A DNA stretch of 13,223 nucleotides from Synergistetes bacterium JGI 0000079-D21. GTDB taxonomy: Bacteria; Synergistota; Synergistia; Synergistales; 79-D21. Shown here one piece after another: positions 11,878 to 13,223 of the stretch. A program made the translations under genes and the position numbers. The stretch lies in contig AQRZ01000056.1 of NCBI GenBank assembly GCA_000402835.1, forward strand, positions 1-13,223, given 5' to 3'. Every line of letters starts with the position of its first letter. Within the stretch, counting starts at the first letter, position 1. The notes under the pieces were generated by a model. The model searched no databases, was not told the DNA's origin, and saw only the letters and a program-made list of their open reading frames with translations.

Positions 11878-13223
11878 CCCGAGGCCGCGGGAGGCGTAGC
11901 CTTGCCGCGGCTTTTTCCCTGGCCCTCCTGGCATCCTGCCTGGGAGGGCTTTCCGCCTTCGCGGGGGAAGGGCCTGTCCCCCGCTTCGAGCCCGCCGACT
12001 GTCCCTTCAGTGTCCCGAAGGACGGTTCCGTTCGATACGGCAGGCTGATCGTCCCGGAAAACCGGTCCCGAACGGACAGCGGCAGGACCATCTCCATCGC
12101 CGTCCTCATCCTGAAGAGCCGGTCGCAAAATCCTAGTCCTGACCCGGTCCTTTACCTGGAAGGGGGACCAGGGGGGCCGTCCATCGGCTATTACGAAGAT
12201 TGGCTTTCTTCCCCCATCCTGGACCACCGGGACCTCATCCTGTTCGACCAGCGGGGGGTGGGATATTCCTCCCCCGCCCTGGACTGCCCGGAGGTCCGTT
12301 CCGCCCGGCTGAAGGCCCTGTCGCCGAAAATGGATCCCGAATCGGCAAGGCGGACGATGCTGGAATCCGCCCGGGCCTGCGCGGATCGCCTCCGGAAGGA
12401 GGGCGTGGACTTGGATGCCTATAATACTCGAGAGAGCGCCATGGACCTGGCCGACCTCAGGCGCGTTCTGGGCATCCGGCAGTGGAACCTTTACGGGATC
12501 TCCTACGGGACCCGCCTGGCCCTCCGGCTGATGCGCGAAGATCCCCAGGGCGTCCGCTGCGTGGTGCTGGATTCCGTGGTGGACCCGGCGGCCGACGAGT
12601 ACGCCGCGGCACCCGCCAATGCCCGGGGCGCCTTCGATCGGTTCTTCGAGGCGGTGGAGGCCGATCCTGCCGCAAGGCGGGCTTTCCCGGGCCTTCGTTC
12701 CGTGCTGGAAGAAACGGCGGAGTCCCTGGACCGGAATCCGCGCCTGTCCCGGATCCGGCTTCCCGGGGGAAAGGCGGCAACGGTCCGCATCACCGGGGAC
12801 ACGCTGCGCGACGCCCTTTACAGCTTTCTTTACGACTCGGACAGCATTCCCTACCTCCCGCTTTTGGTCCGGGCCGCGGCTTCCGGGGACGTTTCCCACT
12901 TGGCGATGTTCACGGAGGACCTCCTCTACGACGACTTGTCGGACGGTCTTTACTACGCTCTCCAGGGACACGACGAGGCCCCGTTTTCCCGGGTGACTGA
13001 AGCGGAACCCGAAGGCTACGACCCCCTCCGGCTGGAGAGGGAGATGGCCCTCGCCTTCGGTTCGGGCCGGGCGGACACGGAGGCCAACGCCCCGGTGAGC
13101 TCGGACATCCCGGCGCTGGTGCTGGCGGGGGCGTTCGACCCCGTCACCCCCGCCGAGGGAACCCGCCGGGTGGCGAAGCGCCTGTCCAGGGGGACGTTCC
13201 TGCTATGCCCGGGATCGGGACAC
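11874..13223 (+). CDS. Exported alpha/beta hydrolase, S33 prolyl/tripeptidyl aminopeptidase-like, cut by right edge
   Basis: 450 codons are visible. A basic N-terminus (TRGRGRR) and hydrophobic core (LAAAFSLALLASC) form a signal peptide. LASC at 19-22 fits a lipobox, making a lipoprotein likely, though AFA-G at 28-31 could serve signal peptidase I. VLYLEGGPGGPS (92-103) is the oxyanion-loop motif of the S33 family, LFDQRGVGYSSP (123-134) its companion strand, GISYGT contains nucleophile Ser210, GAFDPVTP contains Asp422, and His450 in CPGSGH, the last codon in the window, is the expected catalytic His. All three triad residues are therefore present. This layout is found in exported proline iminopeptidase and tripeptidyl aminopeptidase-like enzymes, which remove N-terminal residues from peptides; an esterase role is possible. 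The start overlaps the TPR gene stop by 4 bases. Confidence 0.9.
   Translation, partial: MTRGRGRRSLAAAFSLALLASCLGGLSAFAGEGPVPRFEPADCPFSVPKDGSVRYGRLIVPENRSRTDSGRTISIAVLILKSRSQNPSPDPVLYLEGGPGGPSIGYYEDWLSSPILDHRDLILFDQRGVGYSSPALDCPEVRSARLKALSPKMDPESARRTMLESARACADRLRKEGVDLDAYNTRESAMDLADLRRVLGIRQWNLYGISYGTRLALRLMREDPQGVRCVVLDSVVDPAADEYAAAPANARGAFDRFFEAVEADPAARRAFPGLRSVLEETAESLDRNPRLSRIRLPGGKAATVRITGDTLRDALYSFLYDSDSIPYLPLLVRAAASGDVSHLAMFTEDLLYDDLSDGLYYALQGHDEAPFSRVTEAEPEGYDPLRLEREMALAFGSGRADTEANAPVSSDIPALVLAGAFDPVTPAEGTRRVAKRLSRGTFLLCPGSGH

Noticed and set aside
1..13223. CRISPR array, tRNA, rRNA or phage attachment site
   Set aside because: No regularly spaced repeats, cloverleaf-like sequence or rRNA stretches were noticed in any gap between genes.

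Overview
The window is GC-rich DNA of a bacterial chromosome. Gene content (anaerobic-type PaaK aryl-CoA ligase, archaeal/Prx6-type peroxiredoxin, split Pol V cassette, several acyl-CoA-type ligases) suggests a high-GC deltaproteobacterium-like anaerobe. That placement is inferred from protein style only and is of moderate to low certainty. Spacing is compact, and convergent genes are separated by strong stem-loops.

Layout. 1-1306: two insertion-sequence pieces. An IS1595-type transposase leaves the left edge on the minus strand. It abuts an IS3-family orfB that has lost its first catalytic Asp region through an internal frameshifting deletion. 1320-3209: a consensus-like promoter right after the IS3 remnant drives a thiol peroxiredoxin, followed by folD and a stem-loop. 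3190-5606 (minus): a three-gene cassette read as a UmuD-like protein without protease residues, then UmuC (Pol V), then a radical SAM protein. 5736-6417 (plus): a truncated nucleoside deaminase, then msrB and a stem-loop. 6436-8123 (minus): promoter, 31-codon leader peptide rich in Phe/Tyr, antiterminator and terminator, paaK, and a 57-aa orphan ORF. 8184-8798 (plus): an unrecognised 171-aa protein with its own promoter and terminator. 8804-9430 (minus): a HAD phosphatase. 9511-13223 (plus): promoter, acyl-CoA/ACP synthetase, a membrane-anchored TPR protein and an exported S33-type alpha/beta hydrolase cut by the right edge.

The most interesting element is the leader in front of paaK. It has a consensus promoter, a strong ribosome site, a short ORF with Phe-Phe and Tyr-Tyr-Phe, an antiterminator segment complementary to the terminator, and an intrinsic terminator directly before the paaK ribosome site. 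This is the architecture of classic transcription attenuation, here attached to an arylacetate-CoA ligase rather than to a canonical biosynthetic gene. It would tie arylacetate activation to aromatic aminoacyl-tRNA supply. The second notable item is the UmuD-like protein that appears to be born already in a UmuD'-like, non-self-cleaving form.
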